Positions 53,770 to 64,000 of a DNA stretch of 64,000 bases are shown one piece after another. Origin of the DNA: Zarea fungicola. Lineage: Eukaryota; Ascomycota; Sordariomycetes; Hypocreales; Cordycipitaceae. The stretch lies in contig FWCC01000177.1 in assembly GCA_900169235.1 (NCBI GenBank), positions 124,001 through 188,000 on the forward strand. Direction: 5' to 3'. The notes beneath the pieces were generated by a model. The model did no database searches. It had not been told where the DNA came from and was given only the letters and a program-made list of their open reading frames with translations. The position numbers and the translations under genes are program-made. How positions within the stretch are numbered: position 1 is the stretch's first letter; each line of letters opens with the position of its first letter.

Positions 53770-55344
53770 ATGCACCGGGCGATAAAACGGTTTAGTAGCT
53801 GCCGGTCGCTGCGGCCGGCGACCCGGCCAGCAGCCTACTCCCATCGCGGCTACGCAGACACAAAGCGCCCGTCCATGGCCCCACGGCCGCTGCTGGACAT
53901 CAAGCACATCCGGCAGAACCCGGCGCTGTACGAGCAGACGTGCATGGAGCGCAACTACAAGGCGCAGGCCGACAACCCCGCCCAGATCATCGCCCTGCAC
54001 GAGGCGTGGCAGCAGCTGCAGCGCAGCGGGCGGTCGCTGCGCGAGCGCTCCAACCTCCTGCGGCGCATGCTGGCCAACCCGGCCACGAGCGCCGACGACG
54101 CCGACCTGGTCGGGCTGCGGCACCTGAGCAGGGAGGAGCTCCAGGCCGAGGCGCGGCGCCTCAAGGCCGAGCTGGCCACGATTGAGCGGGGGGAGGCGGA
54201 CGTGCAGAGCCGCATGGAGGCGCTGGCCCTGGAGCTGCCCAACTTTACCAGCGCGGACACGCCGAGGGGGGACGAGCCGCGGGTGCTGGGCTACATAAAC
54301 GAAAAGCCCAACTTTGAGGACCAGGACTCCTCTTCTAGCGGAAACGGCGGCGCCGCCAACATCTGGCGCTCGCACGTCCACATTGGCGCGGAGCTGGGCA
54401 TCCTCGACTTTGCCAGCGCGGCCACCACGTCGGGCTGGGGATGGTACTACCTCGTCGGCGCGGCCGCGCAGCTCGAGCAGGCCCTCATCCAGTACGCCCT
54501 CGCATCCGTCACAGCGCGGGGGTGGACGCAGGTCTCCCCGCCCAGCATGGTCTACAGCCACATCGGCGCCGCGTGCGGCTTCCTCCCCCGCGACGCCAAC
54601 GGCGAGCAGCAGGTCTACTCCATCGCCCAGTCCGCCGACGACACCGCCCGCGGCGTCCCCCCCTTATCCCTCGCGGGCACCTCCGAGATTCCCCTCGCCG
54701 GCATGAAGGCCCTGACGACGCTCGACACCGCCGACCTCCCCCTCAAGCGGGTCGCCGTGTCGCGCTGCTACCGCGCCGAGGCCGGCGCTCGCGGGGCTAG
54801 CACAAAGGGCCTGTACCGCGTGCACGAGTTTACCAAGGTGGAAATGTTTGCGTGGACCAACCCGGAGGACGACGCCGCGAAGGAGGTGTTTGACGAGATG
54901 CTCGACGTGCAGAGGGAGATTATCTCGTCGCTGGGCCTGCACGCGCGCGTGCTCGCCATGCCCGCGACGGACCTCGGCGCGTCGGCCACGAAGAAAGTCG
55001 ACATGGAGGCGTGGTTCCCGAGCCGGCAGCACCTACAAGGGGGGGATGGCGGCTGGGGCGAAATCACCTCGGCGAGCGTGTGCACCGACTACCAGACGCG
55101 CCGGCTGCTCACGAGGGCGCGCGTGGGAGGGCACGCGGCGGGCAGCGGTGCCGCCGCGCTGGACTTTCCGTGGACCGTCAACGGGACGGCGCTGGCGGTG
55201 CCGCGGGTGCTGGCGGCGCTGCTGGAGAATGGGTGGGATGAGCAGGCCAAGACGGTGACGATTCCAGAGTGTCTGCGGCCGTGGATGGATGGGCGGGACA
55301 AGATTGGGCCGCCGCCGCAGCGGAAGACGGAAGCGAAAAAGTAG
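53770..55344 (+). CDS. DIA4: Mitochondrial seryl-tRNA synthetase
   Basis: The ATG at 53770 gives 524 aa without introns; an upstream in-frame extension has no ATG. The N-terminus is an Arg/Ser/Ala-rich matrix-targeting sequence (MHRAIKRFSSCRSLRPATRP). The tRNA-binding arm is a helical hairpin, about residues 40-160 (LDIKHIRQNPALYEQ, then LRERSNLLRRM). The class II catalytic core follows: GTSEIPLAGM, motif 2 RCYRAEAGARGASTKGLYRVHEFTKVEMF, the ATP-binding DMEAWFPSRQ, and motif 3 FPWTVNGTALAVPRVLAALLE. The usual GTxEHPxxG is GTSEIPLAG here, as in related fungal mitochondrial enzymes. It charges mitochondrial tRNA-Ser. It begins 300 bp after ARP10. Confidence 0.9.
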   Translation: MHRAIKRFSSCRSLRPATRPAAYSHRGYADTKRPSMAPRPLLDIKHIRQNPALYEQTCMERNYKAQADNPAQIIALHEAWQQLQRSGRSLRERSNLLRRMLANPATSADDADLVGLRHLSREELQAEARRLKAELATIERGEADVQSRMEALALELPNFTSADTPRGDEPRVLGYINEKPNFEDQDSSSSGNGGAANIWRSHVHIGAELGILDFASAATTSGWGWYYLVGAAAQLEQALIQYALASVTARGWTQVSPPSMVYSHIGAACGFLPRDANGEQQVYSIAQSADDTARGVPPLSLAGTSEIPLAGMKALTTLDTADLPLKRVAVSRCYRAEAGARGASTKGLYRVHEFTKVEMFAWTNPEDDAAKEVFDEMLDVQREIISSLGLHARVLAMPATDLGASATKKVDMEAWFPSRQHLQGGDGGWGEITSASVCTDYQTRRLLTRARVGGHAAGSGAAALDFPWTVNGTALAVPRVLAALLENGWDEQAKTVTIPECLRPWMDGRDKIGPPPQRKTEAKK

Positions 55345-55677
55345 AAAAAGTAAGAGGGCAGTTATTGGGCAAAACAATCTGTGTATTATTGTAATTCTTT
55401 CTGTTGTATTATAGCTTTGCAAAGCAAAAGTTGCATGAACCAACATCACAAACGGCAATTCATTTTCATCACCATAAGTAGCACAAATCATCATTTAAAT
55501 ATTTGTGTATCCAGTTTCTAAATAGTCGCTTGTATACAAGTAATGTCGTTAAAATAGTATATGTTTTGGGTTCAGGTCATGAAGCATATCGTGAAAGTCG
55601 TTGAAGCCTCTTATTTTCCTCATCCACCCACCTCTGTCTTCCTTGTCCTTTATCCCCCTTCTTGTTTCGGTCTCCAC

Positions 55678-57754
55678 TCAAGGCTTCGGAGGCGAACTAG
55701 CCGTGTTCCAGGTATTCGCCTTGCTCATAGTCCTATTGCGGAGATGAAACATTATGTCCTTTTCCATCTTGTCAATGTCCCTTTCGAGATCGGCGTCGTC
55801 TTGCGCGTACTGCGCCTCCTTGCGCTTGTCGTACCAGATCCAGATGCCGACAATGGCGCCGGTGATGGGTATCGTGAGTAGAAAGTAAACCCACAGCTTG
55901 TCCGAAATGACAGGCTCTGCATCTATTTTTGGCACTCTTGTTAGAAACCTGTTTGGCAATGGCAAAGACAAGAAAATGGAATACGTACTGGCCTGAAAGT
56001 TGAAAAAGGTCATGCTAAACACGGATGCAAGAAACGTGCCGGGCAGAAACAGTGTGCCCAGGAGGGAAATCGTCTTCATGGCCGTACTATCGCGCTTGCT
56101 CGCATGGGCAATACGGCGCTGCTCTCCTGCGATTTCGAGGTTGAGGCGTGCCTCGCGCTGAGACATGATGTTGTACAACTTTGCTCGTCGGTCAGTCACC
56201 TCTTTTTTACCCCAACTCCCCCTCATAAAACAGACAGACAGCATCCAAGTAAACTTACTGCTTCTCGCTGAACCTTGAGTCTCTGCAGCGTGGTGTGAAT
56301 ATAATTCTCCAACCCCTTTAGCTTGACTTTATAAAAGTCCATCCGCGCCAGCATGGACCGGTGCAGCCTATCAAGCTCCGTGGCATGCTTCCTCACCGCG
56401 ACTTGCCCCGCGCCGCCAACGCTGCCATTCATCTCACTGCCGCCGTGCTCCTCCATCTTAAGCTCCTCCAGCTTCTCCTTGAACAGGGCCATGGCCTTTT
56501 CCATCTCAATCGTCAGCGCCATGTACGCCTGGGGCCTCTTCCAAAGGACGTGGCCGTGGCACTCGACCAGGTCGCGGTTCAGGCCGTCGACCTGGATCAG
56601 GCCGTCCTGGAAGTACTGCTCGTGCTCCTCGACCTCGTTGCGGTAGCTCACGGCGTTCTCGAGGCGGCGCAGCCAGTCGCGCGCCTCGCGCTGCTTCTGG
56701 TCGTTGGCGGGCGAGAGGTCGTGCGCGAGGATAATGGTGGGCAGGAGCATGGGGTGGCCGACCTGCGCGGCGCACGACCTGAGGTGGCGGAGGGCCTGGA
56801 CAATGTCGGAGGACGCGGTGCCTTTGACGTAGCCCGTGGTGATGCCCGTGTTGAAGGAGTAGGAGAGCATCATTTCCCAGCCGCGCGTCTTGCCCTTTTT
56901 GCGGACGTCGGATTTGCGGTGGAGGATGTCTAGCGGCGCAACCTTTGTTAGAGTGGTAATGATGAAAGTGGTCAAGTATTGGAAACGTACGTAGATGTGG
57001 ATCATAATCGTCATGGTCAAAGGACGTCCAAAAGAAGGGTCCCACGACTGACGTCGTCTCTATGCCACGAAAGGGAAGCCGCAGGACGCGCACCATTTGC
57101 TCATACGAGTCCCTGGGCAGAGATATGACTTTGGGTGTAAAGGTATCAGGGTCCTTGGCATTGGTTTGAACTCTAGATGAATAATCCATCAGCAAAAACA
57201 AAAGAAAAATGAAAATAAAATGAACATGAAAATAAATAAGGAGAAAGACATTGTAAATACGTACACTAATCGCATTCCACTCAAAAGCGTCGTTCCCATG
57301 CGCAACTCTGGCGGCGCAAACGCTCCCTATCAAATCCTTGTATTAGCAGCCACCCCATTACCCCAGAGGACAAGGACATACCCGTCGGTAAAGGAAATTC
57401 TCAAACTCATCAGAAGTCAATGCATGTTCCTCGCAAGAGTTGTAAAATGGATCCTAATCCGACATGTTAGAGAAAAAAAGCAACAAAAACGCAGTCCCAT
57501 TTCCGTCACAGATGGACAAAAGAAGAGGGGCGACAAGACGGAGCAAAAGAGGCCGCCCACCGAGTAATTAAAGATTTCCAGGTACGTCGTCGTCTCGAAT
57601 ACAACGCGACACTCATCAATGTAGTGACGAAAGAGATAATCGTCCATCCTCGCCAGAAATCGTCGCCCCCAAATCTTGGCCGTATTTTGGGGAGCTGGCC
57701 CTTTTATGTTGCCTCGGTCAAGAAAGAGCAACCGTAAAAATCGCTTTGCGTAGG
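55678..57754 (-). CDS. CorA-like magnesium/cation transporter (5' end incomplete)
   Basis: Exons from the open 5' edge: 57754..57561, 57453..57382, 57326..57265, 57172..56991, 56929..56259, 56178..55989 and 55922..55678. All phases agree (at least 538 aa). It reads PYAKRFLRLLFLDRGN, then DDYLFRHYIDECRVVFETTTYLEIFNY, and later KDPDTFTPKVISLPRDSYEQMVRVL. The C-terminal pair of helices is typical: MKTISLLGTLFLPGTFLASVFSMTFFNF, then KLWVYFLLTIPITGAIVGIWIWYDKR. The canonical GMN after helix 1 is replaced by SMTFF, as in many fungal CorA-like proteins, so ion selectivity is uncertain. There is no ATG upstream in frame before a TGA. The start must lie in an earlier exon beyond an acceptor at about 57755 (GAGCAG). 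Confidence 0.82.
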
Positions 57755-58394
57755 CTGCTCAATATAATCTCCGCGTGGCTGCGGCGCGCTAACAAGTTAA
57801 GCATTAAGCATTAATTAGTTCGCAGGGGGAGGGCAGCAGCCAATGTCCAACGAAATTGCAGTGCCAAGACGCAGGTTGCAAAAAATGATGGAGAAAAGCA
57901 ATAGAGTTTAAAGATGGGGGAAAAGGGCAAAATTTCCAAGCTGACCAACGCTTTGCTTTGCTGGCTTGTGGCTGATTTTCTGTAGATCCATCCCAACCTC
58001 CGCAGTTCCGCTTGAAGCTACACCCCGAATTGCCCATTTACGGATAGCGTCAACGAACAGTCCAGTAAGCGCATTGGATAGACGGGTCTGGAACAGAAGC
58101 CGGGATGCATTAAATGTCTCTGCTCCAGCCAACACGCATGCTTTTGTAGAAACAATACCACGTATTAAAAGCCGTCTTTTTGGTCATTTTTGGTCATTTT
58201 TCAACAGCGTATGAATATTGGTTGTACAGGTGCTTTCCATAGTGCATGTTAAAGACTTGGAGCGTTATTGTGTAAACATGAATTTTTCCCATTTCCTAAC
58301 CCCCCCATTTCGACTCCGTCCGTGTCCAAACAAAGAAAAACTTGGTCATTTCATCCTGGCGCGCAAGTGTCTCGAAACATGGCCCTGAATCACA
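57755..58394. other. Intergenic region, probably holding the CorA-like first exon
   Basis: 640 bp. A minus-strand ATG frame at 58037-57804 (MGNSGCSFKRNCGG) has a phase-1 GT near 57949 that would splice to the open CorA-like exon; this is plausible but unproven. The rest is AT-rich 3' flank of the PKA gene, with a TTTTTGGTCAT direct repeat near 58185. Confidence 0.35.
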
Positions 58395-60212
58395 TCAAAA
58401 CTCGGTAAACATGTGGCCGTAGCTATAAATTTTGTTAGCATCGTTTTCCCGCCATGGACAATGGGATGCTCAAACACGTACTCGTCGGATCCTGCAGCAT
58501 ACTGATATCCATCTGGATCCTCTGCATATCTATCAAATTGGCTTGCATCGCCCGTGCCGGCCTTGACAGGGGGTGTATATGGTGCGTCAATGTCTTTTCT
58601 GGCTAGCCTGTCCCACGTCACCTCGGAGAACCAGGGGTGATTCTTGACGTCAGCCGGGCCGCCGTAGAGGTTACCGAGTCGCTTGGTAAGATCCGCGGTA
58701 ATGAGTCGCTCAAGCAAGTTTTGGGCATCGGCGTTTACGTATGCGGGATATTTGACTTTGCCTTTGAGGATGTTTTCATATATTCTCATCGGAGAGCCAC
58801 TGTCCCAGAATGGTGTATAGCCACATAGCATTTCGTAGATTAAGATGCCAAGAGACCACCTAGCCTTGGTTAGCAATGAATCGGTTCAAGCTTCATCTTA
58901 GTTTCCGCTGCTTACCAGTCTACAGATTTGTTGTATCCCTTGTTGGAAACGACTTCTGGGGCGAGATAATCAGGTGTACCGCAGAGGGTCCACGTCTTGT
59001 CGGGGACACGCTTGGCAAAACCAAAGTCGGTGATTTTGAGATGCCCATGGCGATCGAGAAGCAAGTTTTCCGGCTTTAAATCTCGGTAAATGATATTCTT
59101 GGAGTGCAGATATTCCAGTGCCAGGGTAGCTTCGGCGGCATAAAACTTGGCAACGGGATTGGGAAAACGCTACATCGGGGGAAGCCAGCGGGTTAGCATC
59201 GGGAATCAATGTGCAATTGGGAGCAAGACGAGCGAGTTGGACCTACCCCAGACTTTCTCAGTAGCGAGAAAAGCTCGCCGCCCTCGACAAAGTCCATGAC
59301 CATGTAGAGATTCTTCCAGTCCTGAAAGGTTCCCCAGAGAGTGATGAGGAATGGATGCTTGACATCGCTGAGCATTCGGCGCTCGTCATTGGTATGCTCG
59401 ACCTGCTTCATCTTGACGACCTGCGCCTTTTTCAGGACCTTGATGGCGTAGAAACGCTGGTTGTGCTTGGATTGGACGAGGTGAACTCGGCCGAAACTAC
59501 CGGTGCCGAGGGTTCGGAGGATATCAAAGTCGGTCAATGAGTATTTTCCCTTTGTGACGCGAGCCTGGGAATTCTGAGCCTGCTGCTGCTGCTGCTGAAG
59601 TTGCTGAGACTGCTGGTAGAGGGGCATCTGCTGCTGCGGCGCTGATTGTTGGGGCTGCATGACGGTGCCGGGGATAGGATGGGCCTGCTGCTGCTGCTGG
59701 CGGAGGCGCTCGGGGTCGGTGCCAGGGCTTTCGCTGGCGGCATGGAGGTTCTGAGGGACAATGTTGGCTGGGTAGTTGGAATTGTTATAATTGATATTGT
59801 TGTTGGGGCCGCCATCTGGCTGTGGTGCGTTCATTAGGTTGCTGATGGTGGGTAGGTTTTGATGGTCGAGGGGTGCCGACCCCGCGTAGGCGGGATTCAT
59901 CTGGAGCTGCTGCTGCTGCTGCTGCTGGGCGAATGGCTGTTGTTGCTGTTGCTGGGCGGCGCTGGCCATGTCGTGTTCGCTTACAGTTTGCGCTTGCTGC
60001 TGGGGGGAGACTGTCGATGATGAGATCGGATTGGAGGCAGCCGTCGTCTGGCCGGGCGGGCTTGCCTGGGAGGCGGCGCCAGAGGAGAGGCGGGTCAAGT
60101 CAAATGGCTTCGAGGTTGTGGGTGCAACCGGGCTGGTGGGGTTTGACGTTGACGGATCAGAGGTGCCGTCTCTTGTCCGCTTCTTTTTGAGAAATCCTCC
60201 AAGGCTAGGCAT
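58395..60212 (-). CDS. cAMP-dependent protein kinase catalytic subunit
   Basis: Exons 60212..59247, 59169..58916, 58859..58482 and 58422..58395 give 541 aa. The last 28-nt exon supplies YGHMFTEF, the conserved hydrophobic C-terminus; the donor is GTACGT. The kinase domain starts at about residue 225. The Gly loop is GTGSFG (236-241), the Lys is AIK258 and the catalytic loop is YRDLKPEN (D352). The DFG is at 370-372 and the activation-loop Thr383 sits in [36 protein letters not shown] follows. The N-terminal 220 residues are low complexity with several Gln runs and Asn runs, far longer than in animal PKA but usual for fungi. PKA controls growth, carbon sensing and virulence-related development. 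Confidence 0.93.
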
Positions 60213-62498
60213 CAGGTAAGGTTTGGTGGTTGGTGTAATGGATGGGTTTATGGGCGGCCGTGCCGTAGAGAGAGTAGCTAATTAGCCAGCTATCGAGTCT
60301 GTGCGAGCCGGGACGGAATTGGCTCAAGCAAACAAGAATTGGAGTAGGAGAGGATGAAAGAAAAAGAGGTGCAAGCAAGCAATTCGAAATCGGGAAAGCG
60401 GGGATGATGAAAGGATGACAGCTTTTGGGATCAGCGCTGGGAGAAACAAGGAGGAGAGCTCTGGCAGGACGTCTGGTTTGGTGAGCAGAGTCGATTGATT
60501 GCTGGAGTGGAATTGAACGATGAGAGGGACCTGGGCTATCTCGAGAAGCAAAAGACAATCACAATGGCCATATAGCAGGTAGGTCAAGGCAGCTTGCGAA
60601 AGGGTGGATGATGGGCGGGGGGGGTCAGGAGAAGGATAAGAAGAAAGGAAAATGAAGTGGTTGAGGGCGTCCCGAGCTTCTTGACTGAAGCCAATAGGTG
60701 GTGGTGTAATGACGGTGCTTGGTTAGTACCTAGTGGAGGAGATGCGGGGGCGCCAGTGCCATGGCAGCTTGGTGGTGGTGGTGTGGTGGTGGTGCGATGG
60801 TGCTTTTTGCTGGTGCTTTTGCTGGTGCGGTTGGTGCGGTTGGTGGTGCGTTTTGGTGGCGGTGCGGTTGGTGAGGGGGCATGGAGGGATGGGGAGCAGG
60901 GGGGGGGAGCCATGGGGGTTGAGCAAGTAAACGCCGCATTGGACTGTTCCGGACGAGCCTTGCGACGTTGGTGGTTGCAAGCAGTCTACCGATACACTAG
61001 CATAGCATTTATTTCATACCAATTTTAGTTTTTTATTAATATTAATATTTCCGATTCATTACAATTAATTTTCCCCTAGTCGCTTGCAGAGAAGACGCTA
61101 CTCCAAGCACCAAGGTACTTGCTTTGCTTGCCACATCTTGTACAGCTCAGTCACAGTGAGATGGCTGTGGAGCGATGCACAAAATGCCCTGCAAGTGGCA
61201 CGCCATATGGCGGGTAGACGCAGCGCCATAGACTTGAGCCCGCCGGCAAAATCGGCCCAGTCGTCAGCCGATGCTGTTCTAAGATGAGCTACTAAATTAG
61301 TTAGTATAACTAATTTCTCATTCTCATTCTTATTTTATAAATCGCCAAGGCGTCTGTCCGGCCATTGTCCCGTCAATCTGCTTACCACGTCTTTCCTCCC
61401 GCCGGAATTGGCCTTGTGCCCGACTTCCGGCCGGCCGATCCATCCCAGCGGGGAGGCTGGCAGCATGGCAGGCTGGGTACCAAAAGTCAACCCAAGAGGT
61501 GGTTATTATTCAAGATGGGGAAAAAAACATACGACTCTTTACCATATGAGCTACCAACCACTCCGGCTACTTTTACTCTGTAACCAACAATCTGCCCTTT
61601 TCTTCTTTTGATGCACTACTGTTTCATGTGCTGTTGGCAAGGTACCTGCGCCATGCATGTACAGCTGCCAGGTGGGGTAGCCAAGCTGCCGCAAACCACG
61701 CATCCACTACCCCAGCCAACAGCCATACCAGGTACGTGGTACTCGGCTTGCTCTCTACTTGCTTGCCCTCATCTATGCAGAGCAGGCAGAATTAACAAGT
61801 GACGATGGCAATATAGTAGCTCTCCCGATAGGAAACCTCCCAACCTGGTCACATGATAATTATCAGACGGGATAATCTTGGGCAGCACCAACACCATCCA
61901 TCGTCCCTCCATCTGCATCGACCAACTCCCCATCCTTGTCATACTGCCATGTCTGCTTTCAGGCTGCATGCAACAGCCCAACACAATTAGCTTTCTCGCC
62001 ATGTGCCATTTTGATTTCAGCCCATCCATACCTTATCAGAGAGTGCACAAAGCTTCATGGCATAATAGAAAACGCGCTGCCCCTCATGGCCCGTCGAAGC
62101 CCTTCCCATTCCGGCCATGTACAGCACAGCTCTCTTTGCAAACCGAACTGCCGGCGTCTATTCGAGCAAGACAAGCGGACCAACTACCTTGGAGCAAAAG
62201 TTAATTCCTGAAACCAGCATTAATTCAACTCTTCTCCTCTTAATTTCCACATGCATCACACCACTTGTAATGGAATAACTGTGTTTTTTTCTGCATCGTA
62301 CACAAACTGAGCCTTTCTCCTAACCTCATCGTCACACTCCTCTGTACAAACAATAAAAATAAAAAGAACGTCTCGTGCCATTGGCCTTTTGCCCGCTTTT
62401 GCCCCTCCTTGCCTCATGCTCAAAACAAACATAAACATCCCACAAGTTGATTAAACTCGAAGAAAATCCCATCCATCACCACCAAAAAAAAATACCCT
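60213..62498. other. Long region upstream of PKA
   Basis: 2.3 kb without a supported gene, containing the PKA promoter and leader, a GGT-rich low-complexity block at 60771-60873 and a perfect 10-bp inverted repeat at 61294-61316 (AAATTAGTTA and its complement around GTA). Short frames at 61365-61802 and 61878-62211 lack protein features. Confidence 0.4.
60771..60873. repeat. GGT/GGTGC-rich low-complexity tract
   Basis: About 100 bp of GGTGGT, GGTGCG and GGTTGGTGCG units, with strong G/T strand asymmetry, 560-660 bp upstream of the PKA start codon. Its opposite strand gives a spurious His/Pro/Thr frame. Confidence 0.7.
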
Positions 62499-63745
62499 TT
62501 AGAAGCGGTGGCTGCGGTACTTGGCGCGGTACGCAGTGAAACCGACATACCCACCACCGGCGACAATGAAGAACAGGATGACCTTTGTAAAGAACCACGT
62601 CCACGTGCCGCCACTCTGCGACGAGCCACCATACGAGCCGCGGCTGCTGCTGCTGCCCTGCTTGTTCTTGCGGTCCTGCGCATCCTGCTTCGTCGCCCCA
62701 GCCCCGGGGCTGTTGTACAAATTAAACGTCTTGACCGAGACAATGTCATGGTTGTCGCTCAGCTCGCCCGTCTCGGCGCTGAAGCCCAGGTACGCAATGT
62801 TGGGCAGCTGCGGGGGGCGGTCCGCGTCAAAGCACACCGTCCACTCGTCCTCGTTGCGGTACTGCAGCTCCAGCTTGAGCTGCTTGTCCTGAAAGTACGT
62901 CAGCCGCATCTTGGTCGGGATCGACGCGTGCCGAATGCCCCGCGCCGAGCAGCCCGCCAGCTCCTCGTCCTTGCCGTCATTGTCCTTGTTGTACCGCTTG
63001 TGCCCGTCGCTGTGCATCGCCATCACGTAGGGGAACACCACGCCCGGCCGGTTGTTCTTGTACGTGTCCACAAAGATGCCCAGACCCTCAAAGTTTTCGC
63101 TGCTGCCAAAGACCGGGCCCTGTTCGCCGCGCTGGCGCGTGATCCACATGGCGAAGCCGTCGCCGTAGAGCTGGTTCTTGCCCGAGACTTTAAACTCGAC
63201 CTCGACCTCCCAGTTGGTCGCCGTCAGGGGCACGCGCGAGAAGAGCCATCCGCTCTGCGAGGGGCGGTCCGAGGTGAGTCGAACGTAGCTGGAGAACGGG
63301 CGCTGTTAGCATGCATTCGGTATTTTCCTGTATCGGCAGTCATGTAGACGAGGTGGACATATCCGCCTGTAGGCGCTGCATGCCAGAATTACACGTACGA
63401 ATCGGTGCGCACAATCGCGTCTCCGCCATAGTCGAACCAGCGGCTCTGCATATCCGAGTCCAGGTAAGGCTGCAATTCCCAACTCGTCTGTTAGCATCTT
63501 CCAGTATTCCTCACGTTCCTCACGTGGCGTTGTCCATGTCGTGGCTATCGTGACCGACCTGCTCGAGCGTATGTGTTCGCAGCTGTAAAGTGAAACCCCC
63601 CCAGCGATTAGCAAAGTTGCCTTCTCCTTCAATTGAAGCCAAAAAGAGTTTTTCAACGAACCGATATGCGTCGCATGTCATCCTGTGCCTGCACACCCCA
63701 GGCCAGGGCTCCAACCAGAACCGCGGCGACTGACGAGGACCACAT
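62499..63745 (-). CDS. L-type lectin cargo receptor (Emp46/47/VIP36-like)
   Basis: Exons 63745..63662, 63582..63559 (24 nt), 63469..63399 and 63288..62499 (322 aa). Joins rebuild ISLRTHTLEQPYLDSDMQSRWFDYGGD and IVRTDSYVRLTSDRPSQSGWLFSR. A signal peptide (MWSSSVAAVLVGALAWGVQA) starts the protein. The leguminous-lectin fold fills residues 30-255: the metal/sugar site includes GDGFAMWITRQRGEQGPVFGSSENFEGLGIFVDTYKNN and a cysteine pair (GCSARG, VCFDADRP). A Gly/Ser linker leads to one membrane helix (WFFTKVILFFIVAGGGYVGF) and a short basic tail, YRAKYRSHRF. It probably carries glycoproteins between ER and Golgi. The tail lacks KKxx. The acceptor of intron 2 (TTGCAG) was chosen because it matches the family spacing; an upstream one would add five residues. 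Confidence 0.9.
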
Positions 63746-64000
63746 CTTGGCCGATCTACTGAACAAGTTGCCACAAAGAGGTTGCTGTTCGAACTAGGTA
63801 CTGCCTTCAACCTAGTAGCTGTCTCCCAATTCACCGGACCAAATAGGCTTGATTGGATTCGTCGTTTTCCACGGCCCGTCGATTTTGAGGATCCGGGAAT
63901 ATTTTTCTTGTTGCTCGTGCTCGTGTCCAAAGGAATGGGGTTTGGAGGTGTGGTCACTGTGGCCCCTAGCTGTGTACCCTCGTGTCTAGCTGTCCTCTTT

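Noticed and set aside
61294..61316. Perfect 10-bp inverted repeat AAATTAGTTA around GTA
   Set aside because: Short AT-rich palindromes arise by chance; no flanking gene or T run suggests a terminator or operator.
1..64000. CRISPR arrays, prokaryotic operons, integrons
   Set aside because: The window is eukaryotic (spliceosomal introns, no Shine-Dalgarno spacing); no regularly spaced repeats were seen.

Overview
The window is nuclear DNA of a filamentous ascomycete. Genes are split by short introns (46 to about 110 nt) with GT(A/G)NGT donors, GCTAAC-like branch sites and CAG/TAG acceptors. The gene content includes HET, DUF7025-AAA, DUF7708 and PNP-NACHT-ankyrin proteins, a golgin with a GRAB domain, and a PKA catalytic subunit with a polyglutamine N-terminus. 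This fits Sordariomycetes, most likely Hypocreales; that placement is inferred from protein style and no search was run. I rebuilt exon structures by hand; reading phase closes in all the multi-exon models except where an entry says otherwise.

Layout. 0.1-12.3 kb is gene-poor: a secreted protein, a broken cysteine-rich remnant, a HET-domain gene diverging from a dynamin-like GTPase, and 2.6 kb of AT-rich DNA. That stretch contains a two-base N gap sitting inside what looks like a 5S rRNA gene. 12.3-18.4 kb holds a P-loop protein, an FAD monooxygenase, a membrane protein and the RUD3-like golgin. 18.4-26.4 kb is a second accessory block: a DUF7025-type AAA ATPase and a DUF7708-type STAND-like protein, flanked by two genes of an unrecognised family that share one motif. 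27.2-41.2 kb is mostly housekeeping: NOP15-like and SMN-like genes on a shared divergent promoter, a cupredoxin-like secreted protein, a SERF-like protein, a DUF7598-like membrane protein, PCF11 and an ICMT/PEMT-like methyltransferase. 41.5-45.8 kb is a PNP-NACHT-ankyrin NLR with an apparent one-base frameshift. 46.3-63.7 kb holds MGS1/WRNIP1, YEN1/GEN1, ARP10, mitochondrial seryl-tRNA synthetase, a CorA-like transporter, PKA and an L-type lectin cargo receptor.

Functional themes. Non-self recognition or cell-death type proteins (HET, dynamin-like, AAA, DUF7708, NLR) alternate with conserved genes. MGS1 and YEN1, both genome-stability proteins, are tail to tail across an approximately 255 bp fold-back sequence. 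The best candidates for something undescribed are the two motif-sharing genes bracketing the AAA/STAND-like pair, the fold-back element, and the masked 5S gene.
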